Source: Onchocerca volvulus (lineage: Eukaryota; Nematoda; Chromadorea; Rhabditida; Onchocercidae). From it: DNA of 64,000 nucleotides. The stretch spans positions 13,579,208 to 13,643,207 of the forward strand of contig HG738138.1 in assembly GCA_000499405.2 (NCBI GenBank). Direction: 5' to 3'. Positions 63,301 to 64,000 of this stretch are shown in pieces. The first letter of the stretch is position 1; every line of letters starts with the position of its first letter. The notes under the pieces were generated by a model, which saw nothing but the letters and a program-made list of their open reading frames with translations, searched no databases and had not been told where the DNA came from. Made by a program: the position numbers and the translations under genes.

Positions 63301-63525
63301 TGATCGAAAGACTGCTGTTCAAATGTCCTTCAAGCATTGTTTTTTTTTTTGAGCTTTGATTCATATGGTTCTGTATGAATTTATGTGATTTTTTCCACTG
63401 TCATCAGCTTTACGACTTTCGTTACAATGAATGTATCGCTTGCTGGCCTAATCGATTAGAACCCTAAAATTATATTGTTTAATTCTTCACTGTCTTAACA
63501 AATTGGTGAAAAGGTTTACTGACAG
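57330..63525. other. Downstream flank, no gene supported
   Basis: AATAAA at 57689-57694 could end the SIX transcript. Overlapping palindromes lie at 57821-57854. The rest, including plus frames at 59856-60148, shows no motif or phase-matched exon chain. Confidence 0.5.
57821..57854. repeat. Two overlapping perfect palindromes
   Basis: CAAATAATTGA pairs with TCAATTATTTG (57821-57831 and 57837-57847), and ATCCAGTCAA pairs with TTGACTGGAT (57831-57840 and 57845-57854). The two hairpins share sequence and exclude each other. Confidence 0.7.
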
Positions 63526-63629
63526 ATCAGTGGCGACGAAATGTTCGATGGATAAATACGAAAGAACGCGAACAGGAATTGACGACTGTATATCACATTC
63601 CGCATAGTCAATTAGACAACCCGAATCAG
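63526..63629 (+). other. Orphan exon-like segment of unknown gene
   Basis: A TTTACTGACAG acceptor and a GTTTTA donor bound 104 nt open in one frame (WRRNVRWINTKEREQEL and on to LDNPNQ), ending in phase 0 and needing one base of an upstream codon. The composition is coding-like and richer in GC than its flanks. I do not recognise the protein; it could be an exon of a gene continuing past the window end. Confidence 0.35.
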
Positions 63630-64000
63630 GTTTTATAGTATCACTGCTCGGCTAGCTTGTTTATGCTGGTTTTTTCCTGCATTTTTCCTCTTCTCGTTCG
63701 ATTTAATCAGCAAAAGTTTCAATTTTCAAGAAACAAAGTTCATCTGTGCTTCAGTTCATCGCTTATTTCATCCTGTTGATTACTTTGATAAATTTATTAT
63801 CAACTGAGAAATTTTGAAAGTTTCAAGATACTAATAATTTTCAAGTACCTCGGTAGTTGATGGCTCTTTTTCTTTTCTCTCTTTAATCATACTCCATTCT
63901 TTCGTTACATTCCAATTAATGATTGTTTTGCTTCCTGAACAAGTCTCCTGCTGATCAGATTTTCCATGGAACACTTCTTAACTTTCCATACTCTTTTTAC
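63630..64000. other. End of window, nothing identified
   Basis: T-rich sequence; if the segment at 63526-63629 is an exon, this is intron. Confidence 0.4.

Overview
The window is eukaryotic, AT-rich, intron-rich and gene-poor. Three things point to a nematode, probably a spirurid or filarial one: cathepsin L genes with a long N-terminal pro-region, short introns with T-rich TTTCAG/TTTTAG acceptors, and a transcription factor with two DM domains. The species cannot be fixed from sequence alone. None of the real genes is a single open frame, so I built the gene models exon by exon from splice sites, reading phase and family motifs.

Layout. (1) 1.6-9.3 kb, minus strand: a double DM-domain transcription factor (MAB-3/DMD-3 class), five exons with matching phases; the 5' end was not found. 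(2) 9.3-30.5 kb: no gene I can support, only simple repeats, a 19-bp-arm hairpin and one weak exon-like ORF. (3) 30.5-36 kb: a decayed BEL/Pao LTR retrotransposon (gag, protease, start of RT, plus strand), with a 291-bp foldback (MITE-like) element about 2 kb upstream. (4) 38.3-50.4 kb: a cathepsin L-like cluster. Two intact 10-exon genes (401 and 399 codons, both minus strand) lie either side of an inverted, broken cathepsin relic and a BEL/Pao integrase relic. (5) 54.4-57.3 kb, plus strand: a SIX4/5-type (UNC-39-like) homeobox gene. (6) 57.4-64 kb: mostly empty, with one orphan exon-like segment at 63.5 kb.

The clearest new observations are these. Each cathepsin gene needs a micro-exon (10 nt in one paralogue, 7 nt in the other) to stay in frame. 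The SIX gene appears to use a GC donor at one intron and has an unresolved one-base phase conflict at another. The cathepsin gene, its inverted relic and the two halves of a BEL/Pao element are interleaved in a way that records duplication and rearrangement.

Functionally the two transcription factors (sexual differentiation class; muscle/mesoderm class) and the secreted or lysosomal proteases are independent genes. In filarial worms the CPL family has been linked to moulting and to cuticle and eggshell remodelling; that link is family knowledge, not visible here.
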